From NCBI GenBank assembly GCA_038246785.1, contig JBBRVP010000001.1:62001-126000 (forward strand): DNA of 64,000 nt. Direction: 5' to 3'. This document shows positions 9,672-17,417 of the stretch, in pieces. The position numbers were made by a program, and so were the translations under genes. The DNA is from JBBRVP01 sp038246785 (lineage in GTDB: Bacteria; Actinomycetota; Actinomycetes; Jiangellales; Jiangellaceae). The number at the start of each line of letters is the position of its first letter. Position 1 is the stretch's first letter. The notes below the pieces were generated by a model. It did not search any database. It saw only the letters and a list, made by a program, of their open reading frames with translations, and was not told the origin of the DNA.

Positions 9672-10591
9672 GCCGTGTCGCCGCCGTCGACTGCGGCACC
9701 AACTCATTGCGCCTGCTCGTCGCCGAGGTCGACCGCGACCGCGGCGTCTTCGTCGACCTCGACCGGCGGATGGAGATCGTGCGGCTCGGCGAAGGCGTCG
9801 ACCGTACCGGGCGGATCTCCGCTGCTGCCCTCGAGCGCACGCTCGCCGCCCTGGGCACGTACGCCGCCCGCTGCCGGGAGCTCGGCGCGGGGGCTGTCCG
9901 CATGGTCGCCACGAGCGCCACCCGCGACGCCGCCAACCGGGAGACCTTCGTCGAGGCGGTCACGGCGGTCCTCGGCGTAGCCCCGGAGGTCGTCACCGGC
10001 GAGGAGGAGGCGGCGCTGTCGTTCGCGGGGGCGACCCGGGAGCTCGGTGCGGTCGGCGCTCCGTACCTGGTCGTGGACATCGGGGGAGGTTCCACCGAGC
10101 TCGTGCTGGGCTACGACGACCCGATCGCCTGGCGCAGCCTCGACGTCGGCTGTGTGCGGCTCACCGAGCGGCACCTGCACGACGACCCGCCCACCGTCGA
10201 GCAGGTCCAGGCCGCCACGGCCGAGCTGGACGAGGTCCTCGGCCCGGCCCTCGAGGTCGTTCCGTACGCCGCGAGCCCGACGCTCGTCGGACTGGCCGGC
10301 TCGGTGACCACGGTCGCGGCCCACGTGCTGCGGCTCGACCGCTACCGACCCGAGCGGATCCACCGGGCGCGCCTCACGTCGGGGGACGTGCTCGCCGCCT
10401 GCGCCGACCTGCTGGCGATGACGCGCGCCGAGCGGGACGCCCTGCCGTACCTGCACCCGGGACGCGTCGACGTCATCGGCGCCGGGGCGCTGATCTGGGC
10501 CTGGGTCGTCGAGCGCGTCGGGCTGCCGGAGCTGGTCGTGAGCGAGCACGACATCCTCGACGGGATCGCCTGGTCGCTGGCTGACGCCTGA
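9668..10591 (+). CDS. Ppx/GppA exopolyphosphatase-family phosphatase
   Basis: A 307-residue ASKHA-fold phosphatase of the short actinobacterial Ppx type. It hydrolyses terminal phosphates of polyphosphate or the 5' phosphate of pppGpp; which substrate applies cannot be decided from sequence. The phosphate-1 loop is DCGTNSLRLLVAEV, followed by ATSATRDAANR, the phosphate-2 loop VVDIGGGSTELVLG, and LAGSVTTVAA. The C-terminal HD-like extension of long Ppx proteins is absent, as is usual for this clade. The GTG start overlaps the DUF501 stop. A palindromic stem follows the gene. Confidence 0.9.
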   Translation: MSRVAAVDCGTNSLRLLVAEVDRDRGVFVDLDRRMEIVRLGEGVDRTGRISAAALERTLAALGTYAARCRELGAGAVRMVATSATRDAANRETFVEAVTAVLGVAPEVVTGEEEAALSFAGATRELGAVGAPYLVVDIGGGSTELVLGYDDPIAWRSLDVGCVRLTERHLHDDPPTVEQVQAATAELDEVLGPALEVVPYAASPTLVGLAGSVTTVAAHVLRLDRYRPERIHRARLTSGDVLAACADLLAMTRAERDALPYLHPGRVDVIGAGALIWAWVVERVGLPELVVSEHDILDGIAWSLADA

Positions 10592-10611
10592 ACCCCGGCT
10601 CGTGGTGCGCT

Positions 10612-10633
10612 GGCCCAGGGCGCGCCCTGGGCC
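10612..10633. terminator. Palindromic stem-loop after ppx
   Basis: GGCCCAGGG and its reverse complement flank a CGCG centre, 21 bp after the ppx stop. A 9-bp G/C stem fits a factor-independent terminator of the actinobacterial type without a U tract, ending the mfd-to-ppx run. Confidence 0.5.
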
Positions 10634-10719
10634 CCACGGGCGTCACCCACATTGGGGATGTGCGCGGAGCCGAGGATCCGGCGGCCACGCGCCGGGCGAG
10701 GCCTGCCACAGTCGTCGTC

Positions 10720-11631
10720 GTGTCCGGTCAACCCAGCGGGGAGACGCTGCCGCACCAGGTGACGGGGCAGGCCTTCCCGAGCCCGGTGCCGGCGGGCGCC
10801 GGCTGGCCGGGCGACCCGGCCGTCCCGCGTACGCCGGTCGCCCGCAACGCGGCCGAGTTGCCCGTGTTGGCGGCATCCGCCCGTGGGCTGGACGCCCTCG
10901 GCGCCCGGGTCAGCGTCTGCCGGGCCTGCCCCCGACTGGTCGCCTGGCGCGAGGAGGTGGCGCTCACCAAGCGGCGGTCCTTCGCCGACGAGCCCTACTG
11001 GGGACGCCCGGTGCCCGGCTGGGGCGAGCCGCGCCCGCGGGTCCTCGTCGTCGGCCTGGCGCCGGCCGCGCACGGCGGCAACCGGACCGGGCGGATCTTC
11101 ACCGGCGACCGGAGCGGCGACTGGATCTTCGCCGGGCTGCACCGCGCGGGGCTCGCCGCCCAGCCGACGAGCCAGTCCGCCGGCGACGGGCAGCGGCTGG
11201 TGTCGACGCGCATGGTCGCCGCCGTGCGGTGCGCGCCACCGGGCAACGCACCGACGCCCGGCGAGCGCGACACGTGCGCGCCGTGGCTGGACCGCGAGCT
11301 GGCGCTGGTGCTGCCGTCCCTGCACGTGGTCGTCGCGCTGGGCGGATTCGCCTGGCAGGCCGCGCTCGGCGCGCTGGCGCGCCGCGGGCTCGCCGTACCG
11401 CGCCCGCGCCCGCGTTTCGGCCACGGCGCCGAGGTGGCGCTGCCCGGCGGTCCGGTCGTGCTCGCGTCCTTCCACCCCAGCCAGCAGAACACCTTCACCG
11501 GCCGGCTCACCGAGCCGATGCTCGACGCCGTCCTCGCCCGCGCCGCCGCCCTGGCCGCCAACCAGTCAGGCCCAGCCGTGGCCGGGACCACGGCAGAGCC
11601 TGACAGACGAGCGGGACCGGCCGGTGCGTGA
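10720..11631 (+). CDS. Type-5 (UdgB) uracil-DNA glycosylase
   Basis: A 303-residue uracil-DNA glycosylase of the Fe-S type-5 class, which starts base-excision repair of deaminated bases and matters in GC-rich genomes with frequent cytosine deamination. Motif 1 reads VGLAPAAHGGNRTGRIFTGD and motif 2 reads HPSQQNTFTGRL. Four cysteines, two in VCRACPRLVAW and two in VRCAPPGNAP...RDTCAPW, fit the [4Fe-4S] site of the family. The GTG at 10720 is preferred because the family begins about 12-15 residues before GQAFPSPV; the frame stays open to a GTG at 10660. There is no obvious ribosome site for either. Confidence 0.88.
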   Translation: MSGQPSGETLPHQVTGQAFPSPVPAGAGWPGDPAVPRTPVARNAAELPVLAASARGLDALGARVSVCRACPRLVAWREEVALTKRRSFADEPYWGRPVPGWGEPRPRVLVVGLAPAAHGGNRTGRIFTGDRSGDWIFAGLHRAGLAAQPTSQSAGDGQRLVSTRMVAAVRCAPPGNAPTPGERDTCAPWLDRELALVLPSLHVVVALGGFAWQAALGALARRGLAVPRPRPRFGHGAEVALPGGPVVLASFHPSQQNTFTGRLTEPMLDAVLARAAALAANQSGPAVAGTTAEPDRRAGPAGA

Positions 11632-11663
11632 GCGTCGCTGACTTCCGGGTCCGCAGCCGTAGG

Positions 11664-11669
11664 TACCCT
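11664..11669 (+). promoter_or_regulatory. -10-like TACCCT close to the ndh start
   Basis: TACCCT ends seven bases before the ATG at 11677, which predicts a leaderless transcript. A weak -35-like CTGACT lies at 11639-11644 with a 19-base spacer. No Shine-Dalgarno sequence lies between this box and the start. Confidence 0.4.
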
Positions 11670-11676
11670 CGCCGAC

Positions 11677-13017
11677 ATGCCGACCCCGCCGGCCCGGATG
11701 CCCGGTCGCCCCACGATCCTCGTGCTCGGGGGTGGCTACGTCGGGCTCTACACGGCGCTGCAGCTGCAGAAGCGGTTGCGCCGGGGCGAGGCGCACGTCG
11801 TCGTCGTCGACCCGCGGTCCTACATGACATACCAGCCCTTCTTGCCCGAGGCGGCGGCGGGCAGCCTCGAGCCGCGGCACGTCGTCGTGCCGCTGCGCCG
11901 CATGCTGCGGCACTGCGAGGTGATCACCGGCCGGGCCACCGAGATCCGCCACCGCGAGCGCTGCGCCAGGATCGCCCCGGTCGAGGGGGAGCCGTACGAC
12001 CTGCCCTACGACCACGTCGTGGTCGCGCTCGGATCGATCGCTCGCACCCTGCCGATCCCCGGCCTGGCGCAGGTGGGCATCGGGTTCAAGCAGGTCGAGG
12101 AGGCGATCGCGCTGCGCAACCACGTGATCGGCCAGCTCGACATCGCCGAGAGCACCGACGGTCCCGCACGGCGGCGGGCGGCGCTCACCTTCGTCGGGGT
12201 GGGCGCCGGCTACGCGGGGGTCGAGGCCTTGGCCGAGCTCGAGGACATGTCCCGGGACGCCTGCCGCTACTACGACAGCATCGAGCCGCGGGAGCTGCGC
12301 TGGGTGCTCGTCGAGGCCACCGACCGGGTGCTGCCCGAGGTCGGGGAGGACATGGGCCGTTACACCGTGCACGAGCTGCGCGCCCGCGGCATCGACGTAC
12401 GCTTGCAGACGCGGCTGGTGTCGTGCGTCGACGGGCACGTCGTGCTCTCCGACGGCACCGAGTTCGACGCCGAGACGCTCATCTGGACCGCCGGGGTCAA
12501 GGCCAGTCCGGTCCTCGAGGACTCCGACCTGCCGCTCGACGAACGCGGCCGACTGCGCTGCCGTGCCGACCTACGGGTGAGCGACGACCACGGCGTCGTC
12601 GACGGGGCGTGGGGGGCCGGTGACAACGCCGCCGTGCCCGACCTGACCAAGCCGCCCGGCGCCACGTGCGGCCCGAGCGCGCAGCACGCGGTACGCCAGG
12701 CCCGCCGCCTCGGCAACAACCTGGTCGCCGTACTGCGCGGTGACGAGCCGACTGACTACCGCCACGCCTACGCCGGCTCCGTTGCCTCGCTCGGGCTGCA
12801 CAAGGGCGTCGCCCAGGTCTACGGCATCAAGCTGCGCGGGTGGCCGGCCTGGTTCATGCACCGCACCTATCACCTGAGCCGGGTTCCCACCGTCAACCGC
12901 AAGTTCCGCGTCACGGTCGACTGGACGTTGGCGCTGTTCTTCCGGCGGGAGGTGATCTCGCTGGGTGCGATGCACGACCCGTACGCGGAGTTCCGCCGGG
13001 CAGCGGGACCGGGCTAG
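11677..13017 (+). CDS. Type II NADH dehydrogenase / FAD-dependent oxidoreductase
   Basis: A 446-residue two-dinucleotide-binding flavoprotein. It resembles NDH-2, which passes electrons from NADH to menaquinone at the inner face of the membrane without pumping protons. The FAD site is ILVLGGGYVGLYTALQL, the NADH site LTFVGVGAGYAGVEALAEL, and the second FAD motif GAWGAGDNAAVPDL. TYQPFLPEAAAGSLEPRHV matches the family's flavin-side loop. The C-terminal 60 residues (RTYHLSRVPTVNRKFRV and beyond) are amphipathic, as expected for membrane attachment. The start is the ATG at 11677; a second ATG at 11698 would remove seven residues. It is monocistronic, followed by a tRNA. Confidence 0.88.
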   Translation: MPTPPARMPGRPTILVLGGGYVGLYTALQLQKRLRRGEAHVVVVDPRSYMTYQPFLPEAAAGSLEPRHVVVPLRRMLRHCEVITGRATEIRHRERCARIAPVEGEPYDLPYDHVVVALGSIARTLPIPGLAQVGIGFKQVEEAIALRNHVIGQLDIAESTDGPARRRAALTFVGVGAGYAGVEALAELEDMSRDACRYYDSIEPRELRWVLVEATDRVLPEVGEDMGRYTVHELRARGIDVRLQTRLVSCVDGHVVLSDGTEFDAETLIWTAGVKASPVLEDSDLPLDERGRLRCRADLRVSDDHGVVDGAWGAGDNAAVPDLTKPPGATCGPSAQHAVRQARRLGNNLVAVLRGDEPTDYRHAYAGSVASLGLHKGVAQVYGIKLRGWPAWFMHRTYHLSRVPTVNRKFRVTVDWTLALFFRREVISLGAMHDPYAEFRRAAGPG

Positions 13018-13051
13018 CGCTGGCTAGCGTGGGCCCCGGACCCCACGATCC

Positions 13052-13128
13052 GCCCCCGTAGCCCAACTGGCAGAGGCCGGCGGCTTAAACCCGCCCCAGT
13101 GTGGGTTCGATCCCCACCGGGGGCACCA
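13052..13128 (+). tRNA. tRNA with anticodon UAA (Leu) and a short variable arm
   Basis: A 77-nt cloverleaf with encoded CCA. The acceptor stem is GCCCCCG/CGGGGGC with discriminator A at 13125. The D stem is three base pairs (GCC/GGC) with a loop containing GGCAGA, which is leucine-like. The anticodon stem is GGCGG/CCGCC with loop CTTAAAC, placing anticodon TAA at 13086-13088. The T stem is GTGGG/CCCAC with loop TTCGATC. The variable region is only five bases (13096-13100), whereas bacterial tRNA-Leu normally has a long, paired variable arm. By anticodon it should read UUA. No in-frame TTA codon was noticed by eye in the genes described here. Confidence 0.9.
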
Positions 13129-13139
13129 CCGGGGCACCA
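13129..13139 (+). repeat. Partial duplicate of the tRNA 3' end
   Basis: CCGGGGCACCA follows directly on the tRNA, whose own 3' end reads CCGGGGGCACCA (13117-13128). The copy lacks one G. It may be slippage or a leftover of integration at the tRNA; no integrase or element lies next to it. Confidence 0.5.
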
Positions 13140-13259
13140 TCCCGGCCGCCCGCGTCTGGGCGTCCCCAGGCCTGTTTCCACGCGGGAACGGCGACCTCGT
13201 CGGCTCCGTTACGCTCAGGGAACGCCCGTACGAGCCGTCCGCGGCCCCTGGAGGAGTCG

Positions 13260-14051
13260 ATGCAGAGCAACAACCCGGTCTTCAACCGCGAGGAGGCTTT
13301 CTCCCGCTTGGGCTACGCCGGATTCCGCGAGGAGGCTCCAGCGCCTTCGGCGCAGGTCCTCGAGGACATGTACTCCCAGCCGTCGGCCACTCCGGTGCGC
13401 ACCGGCCGGATGACCTACGACGACGTCGTTGTCAAGACCGGCATGACGTTCGCTGTGCTGCTCGCCGGAGCGACCGTGGGGTGGTTCAACCCCGGTCTGT
13501 GGATGGTCGGACTGATCGTGGGGCTCGTGCTGGGCCTGGTCAACGCCTTCAAGCGCGAGCCCAGCCCGGCGCTGATCCTGGCGTACGCCGCGTTCGAGGG
13601 ACTCGCCCTCGGCGGCATCAGCGTCTTCTACGAGGCCACCTGGGACAACATCGTCCCGCAGGCCGTCCTCGGCACATTCGCCGTCTTCCTGGCGGCGCTC
13701 GTGGCTTACCGCAGCGGCCGCATCCGGGTCACCCCGAAGTTTCAGCGGATCCTGCTCATCGCCCTCGGCGGCTACCTGGTGTTCTCCGTGGTCAACCTCG
13801 TCGCCATGCTGTTCGGCTTCGGTGGCCCGTGGGGATTCCGCAGCGGCGCGATCGGCGTCGTGATCGGGGTGTTCGCTGTCGGCCTCGGCGCGCTGTTCCT
13901 CGTCCTCGACTTCGACTTCATCGCCCAGGGCGTCCGCAACGGCATCCCCGAGCGCTACAGCTGGACGGCGGCGTTCGGCCTGACGGTCACGCTGGTCTGG
14001 ATCTACCTCGAGATGCTGCGGCTGATCGCCATCCTGCGCGGCGACGGCTGA
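13260..14051 (+). CDS. Bax inhibitor-1/YccA family membrane protein
   Basis: A 263-residue polytopic membrane protein with about seven helices. The actinobacterial signature is a polar N-terminal stretch (MQSNNPVFNREEAF, then MTYDDVVVKTGMTF), followed by helices such as GLWMVGLIVGLVLGLVNAF and ALILAYAAFEGLALGGISVF. The conserved acidic C-terminal region is LFLVLDFDFIAQG followed by WTAAFGLTVTLVWIYLEMLR. BI-1/YccA proteins are thought to act as pH-sensitive calcium leak channels or protease modulators; the bacterial role is poorly known. The ATG at 13260 follows GGAGGAG with ideal spacing. A strong stem-loop follows the gene. Confidence 0.88.
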   Translation: MQSNNPVFNREEAFSRLGYAGFREEAPAPSAQVLEDMYSQPSATPVRTGRMTYDDVVVKTGMTFAVLLAGATVGWFNPGLWMVGLIVGLVLGLVNAFKREPSPALILAYAAFEGLALGGISVFYEATWDNIVPQAVLGTFAVFLAALVAYRSGRIRVTPKFQRILLIALGGYLVFSVVNLVAMLFGFGGPWGFRSGAIGVVIGVFAVGLGALFLVLDFDFIAQGVRNGIPERYSWTAAFGLTVTLVWIYLEMLRLIAILRGDG

Positions 14052-14080
14052 CCGACCCAACCGCCACCGGCTCGCCGACG

Positions 14081-14108
14081 AGGCCCGGGAGCCTCGGCTC
14101 CCGGGCCT
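14081..14108. terminator. Bidirectional stem-loop between convergent genes
   Basis: A perfect 13-bp inverted repeat (AGGCCCGGGAGCC and its complement) with a two-base centre lies 30 bp after the BI-1 gene and 17 bp from the end of the convergent DUF4287 gene. It is placed to terminate both. Confidence 0.75.
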
Positions 14109-14124
14109 GTGCCGCGTGGCCCCA

Positions 14125-14355
14125 TCAGGTGAACGAGCGGTGGGCCCGGCGCTTGTCGTGCTCGTGCACGATGGCGGTCGCGGGGCCGTGCGCCAGCCCG
14201 TACTCGTCGCGCAGCCAGCGGACCCGGTCGTCGAAGCGGAGGAGCGAGGGGCCGTCGTCGATGGCCTGGAACCACTCGGAGAGCTCCTTGCCGGTCACCT
14301 GCGGGACGCGGGCGACCAGCTGCTGATGCGTCTCGTCGGAGTGGTGCAGGCTCAT
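14125..14355 (-). CDS. DUF4287 small protein
   Basis: A 76-residue protein that fills the DUF4287 family. The core SDETHQQLVARVPQVTGKEL is followed by WFQAIDDGPSLLRFDDRVRW and GLAHGPATAIVHEHDKRR. The predicted fold is small and helical; the function is unknown. The ATG at 14355 has GGAGGAAG directly upstream. It stands alone, convergent with the BI-1 gene. The roughly 145 bp upstream (14356-14500) shows no gene; its own promoter must lie there, but no clear -35/-10 pair was found. Confidence 0.8.
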   Translation of the reverse strand: MSLHHSDETHQQLVARVPQVTGKELSEWFQAIDDGPSLLRFDDRVRWLRDEYGLAHGPATAIVHEHDKRRAHRSFT

Positions 14356-14500
14356 GCTTCCTCCAGTGGTACGGGACTGGTACGGGACCTCACGCGGCGT
14401 CGGCAGCGCAACGGCCGGGTCCGCGCGCGTGGCCCCGAGCGTGCCTCACCGGCGTCGGCGGCACAAGCCCGTCGGGATGCGGGCGGACTGGCCGGCTGGC

Positions 14501-14890
14501 TCACGGCAGGGCATGGCGCACGGCCCGCAACGCCTGGACCGCCTCGGTTGCCCAGTCGGTCCGTAGGGTGCTGGTCTGGTCAGTGTCCAGCTCCTCGAGG
14601 GCGGCGGCGAGATCATGTCCGAGGACGGCCAGCTGGTCGCCGGCCGCGTGCGGCGCCAGCCGGGGCAGCTCCCGCTCCGCCGGGGCGCGGCCCGCGCCCA
14701 GCGCCGCGGCCTGCTCGGCGAGGCCGGCGAGGTGGCGGGACAGGTCGTGGGCGACGTCGGCGAGCGAGGGCCGGCCCGGCTGCCACGACCGCTGCAGCCG
14801 CGGCGCGCCCAGGCTGCGCAGCCGGTCGGCGACGCGGTCCACCTCGGTGGCGACCTCCCGGACGTCGTCGGTCTCCCGGCCGGGCGCCAC
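14501..14890 (-). CDS. Hypothetical helical protein downstream of thiolase
   Basis: A frame of 129 codons starts from a GTG at 14890, 15 bases after the thiolase stop on the same strand. The product is rich in Ala, Leu and Arg. It looks helical throughout (VREVATEVDRVADRLRSLG, DVAHDLSRHLAGLAEQAAAL, VLGHDLAAALEELD), with no signal peptide, membrane segment or catalytic motif. I do not recognise the family. Frame bias and the close tandem placement support coding; an operon with the thiolase is likely. A four-helix bundle accessory protein is possible but unproven. Confidence 0.55.
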   Translation of the reverse strand: MAPGRETDDVREVATEVDRVADRLRSLGAPRLQRSWQPGRPSLADVAHDLSRHLAGLAEQAAALGAGRAPAERELPRLAPHAAGDQLAVLGHDLAAALEELDTDQTSTLRTDWATEAVQALRAVRHALP

Positions 14891-14904
14891 GGTGTCCCGC
14901 CGGG

Positions 14905-16128
14905 TCAGGACAGCCGCTCCAGGATGACCGCCATGCCTTGCCCGCCACCCACGCACATCGTCTCCAGGCCCACGCTGGCGTCGCGGAAGCGCAGCCCGTT
15001 CAGCAGGGTGGTCATGATGCGCGCTCCGGTCTGGCCGAAGGGGTGCCCGAGCGCGATCGCGCCGCCATGCACGTTGAGCCGCTCCGGGTCGATGCCGAGG
15101 TCGCGGTAGGACGGGATGACCTGCGCGGCGAACGCTTCGTTGATCTCCACGAGGTCCATGTCGGCGATGCTCATGCCGGCGCGGGCGAGCGCCCGCCGCG
15201 ACGCCTCGACCGGGCCGAGTCCCATGATCTCGGGGGAGAGCGCCGACACGCCGGTGGCGACGATCCTCGCCAGCGGCGTGACCCCGAGCTCGGCGGCCTT
15301 GGCGTCGCTCATGATCACGACAGCGGCGGCACCGTCGTTGAGCGGGCAGCAGTTGCCGGCCGTGACGGTGCCCTCGGGGCGGAACACCGTCGGCAGGGTC
15401 GAGACCTTCCCATACGTCGTCCCAGGACGGGGGCCGTCGTCGGCGGCCAGGACCGTGCCGTCGGGCAGCGTCACCGGCGTGATGTCCTGGGCGAAGAAGC
15501 CGCTCTCGATCGCGGCGACCGCGCGCTGCTGCGACCGCACACCCCACTCGTCCTGCTCCTGGCGGCTGATGCCGCGCATGGTCGCGACGTTCTCTGCGGT
15601 CTGCCCCATCGTGATGTAGACGTCGGGCAGCTCGCTGTCCTCGCGCGGGTCGTGCCAGGTCTCGTTGGTCTCGGCGTACTTCACGGTGCGCGCCTGAGCC
15701 TCGGCGAACAGCGGGTTCTGCGACTCCTCCGGGTCGACGCCCGCGGCCCCGAAACCGGCGTAGCGCGACACGCACTCGACCCCGGCGGAGACGAAGACGT
15801 CGCCCTCGCCGGCCTTGATCGCGTGGAAGGCCATCCGCGCGGTCTGCACGCTGGAGGCACAGAAGCGGTTGACCGTGGAGCCGGGCAGACCGTCGAGCCC
15901 GAGCAGCACGGCCACCCGGCGAGCCATGTTGCCGCCATGCTGGTCGTGCGGCTCGGCGCATCCGAGGTAGAGGTCGTCGATGGTGGTGGAGTCGAGCTCG
16001 GGCACCTTGTCGAGGGCAGCCCGAACCATCTGGACGGCCAGGTCGTCCGGCCGGACGTCCTTGAGCGAACCCTTGAAGGCACGCCCGATCGGCGAGCGAG
16101 CAGTGGCGACGACGACGGCCTCGGCCAT
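14905..16128 (-). CDS. Acetyl-CoA C-acyltransferase (thiolase)
   Basis: A 407-residue thiolase. It condenses or cleaves acyl-CoAs in fatty acid beta-oxidation or acetoacetyl-CoA metabolism. The nucleophilic Cys lies in STVNRFCASSVQTARMA, the catalytic His in HGGAIALGHPFGQTGAR, and the second Cys in CVGGGQGMAVILE. The opening AVVVATARSPIGRAF is typical. The start ATG at 16128 has GGGAG at seven bases. From memory, FadA3 of M. tuberculosis lies in the same order next to an SGNH hydrolase gene and cbs. Whether it is degradative (FadA) or biosynthetic (AtoB/PhaA) cannot be decided. Confidence 0.93.
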   Translation of the reverse strand: MAEAVVVATARSPIGRAFKGSLKDVRPDDLAVQMVRAALDKVPELDSTTIDDLYLGCAEPHDQHGGNMARRVAVLLGLDGLPGSTVNRFCASSVQTARMAFHAIKAGEGDVFVSAGVECVSRYAGFGAAGVDPEESQNPLFAEAQARTVKYAETNETWHDPREDSELPDVYITMGQTAENVATMRGISRQEQDEWGVRSQQRAVAAIESGFFAQDITPVTLPDGTVLAADDGPRPGTTYGKVSTLPTVFRPEGTVTAGNCCPLNDGAAAVVIMSDAKAAELGVTPLARIVATGVSALSPEIMGLGPVEASRRALARAGMSIADMDLVEINEAFAAQVIPSYRDLGIDPERLNVHGGAIALGHPFGQTGARIMTTLLNGLRFRDASVGLETMCVGGGQGMAVILERLS

Positions 16129-16207
16129 GAGCGAACTCCCGCAGTGAGGTTACCGGTGGGTACGGCGGTATCCCCGAGCCTAGCCCGCCCGCCCGGCTAG
16201 AGATCGG

Positions 16208-17308
16208 CTAGGGCGCCCCCGAGACGGCGAGGTCCGCGTCACCTCCCGGTTCGCCGTCGCCGGCACCGCCGGCACCGCCGGCACCGGCTGCACCGGCTGC
16301 ACCGGCCGGGGCCGGTGGCTCGACGGCGGGTACCGGCTGGCGGCGCCGCCGAAGGAGCAGCGCCCAGCGGCCGCGCGGCCCCCGCTCGGTGCCGGCCACC
16401 TCGGTGGCCGAGACCTCGGTCCCGGCGACGTCGGCTGCCTGCGCCGCCGCCTGAGCCACCGGGGCCACGCCTTCGCCGCGCACGGCCTCGGGCCGGCGCT
16501 CGAGGCCGCCGTCGGGCCACAGCCCGACGGCTGCGCAGACGCTGGGCAGCATGGCGGCGGCGCAGCGCGCGTAGCCGGCGGCGGACGGGTGGAAGCGGTC
16601 GGCGCTGAACATCTCGCGCGGACGTGCGGCGAACTCGGCCCCGAGCAGGTCGGCCAGCGACACGCTGCGACCGCCGGCCTCGACGACGGCGACCGTCTGC
16701 GCGGCCGCGAGCTGGCGGCTGGCCCGGCGGGCGACCGTGCGCAGGGGCTGCGCGATCGGCTCGAGGGTGCCCAGGTCGGGGCAGGTGCCGACGACGACCT
16801 CGGCGCCTGCGACCCGCAGCCGGCGCACCGCCTCGGCCAGGAAGCGGACGGCGTCGGCCGGCCGGACCCGATGGGTGACGTCGTTGGCGCCGATCATGAT
16901 TGCCGCCACGTCGGGGCGTGGCACGGTCGCGAGTGCCCTTTCGACCTGCTCGGCCAGCCCCTCGGACTCCGCCCCGACGACCGCGACCCGGGTGAGCCGC
17001 ACCGAGCGCCCCGAGACCGCAGCCAAGCCGCTGGCGATGATCGCACCGGGGGCCTGCTCGGGGCGCTCCACGCCCAGGCCGGCCGCCGAGGAGTCGCCCA
17101 GGACGACGAGCTCGTAGGGCACGCCGGGGCCGGACCCGTAAAGACCGTCGACCGGACGCGCCTCCCCGAACGGCTGACCGATCCAGCGCCTGGCCAGCCG
17201 CGCCTCGAGATGGAGCAGGCCATACCCCATGCCGGCCAGCGCTCCGATGCCACCGCCACCGAAGGCGGCGGCGGCGGCGATGCGACGGGCCTGGCTGGCG
17301 CGGCTCAC
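16208..17308 (-). CDS. SGNH/GDSL-type hydrolase with low-complexity tail
   Basis: A 366-residue SGNH-fold esterase/lipase relative. The GTG start at 17308 has GGAGGAG seven bases upstream. After an N-terminal hydrophobic, glycine-rich segment (RIAAAAAFGGGGIGALAG), likely a signal anchor, come block I ELVVLGDSSAAGLG (Ser), block III MIGANDVTHRV (Asn) and block V FSADRFHPSAAGYA (Asp/His). The catalytic residues are therefore complete. The substrate is unknown; relatives deacylate cell-envelope lipids or glycans. The last 60 residues are Ala/Gly/Pro rich and encoded partly by five 9-bp tandem repeats at about 16260-16304. Confidence 0.85.
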   Translation of the reverse strand: MSRASQARRIAAAAAFGGGGIGALAGMGYGLLHLEARLARRWIGQPFGEARPVDGLYGSGPGVPYELVVLGDSSAAGLGVERPEQAPGAIIASGLAAVSGRSVRLTRVAVVGAESEGLAEQVERALATVPRPDVAAIMIGANDVTHRVRPADAVRFLAEAVRRLRVAGAEVVVGTCPDLGTLEPIAQPLRTVARRASRQLAAAQTVAVVEAGGRSVSLADLLGAEFAARPREMFSADRFHPSAAGYARCAAAMLPSVCAAVGLWPDGGLERRPEAVRGEGVAPVAQAAAQAADVAGTEVSATEVAGTERGPRGRWALLLRRRRQPVPAVEPPAPAGAAGAAGAGGAGGAGDGEPGGDADLAVSGAP

Positions 17309-17417
17309 GACAGACTCCTCCCCGGACGCTCGAAAGCTCGCCTGACCGACGTACGTGACTGTCCCCACGGTAACCAGGAGGGACGACCGGGGGCGGGCGT
17401 ACGCGGGAGCGCCACGA

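Noticed and set aside
13117..13139. Attachment site of an integrated element at the tRNA
   Set aside because: The two copies are adjacent and no integrase, phage or plasmid gene lies on either side; kept only as a low-interest repeat.
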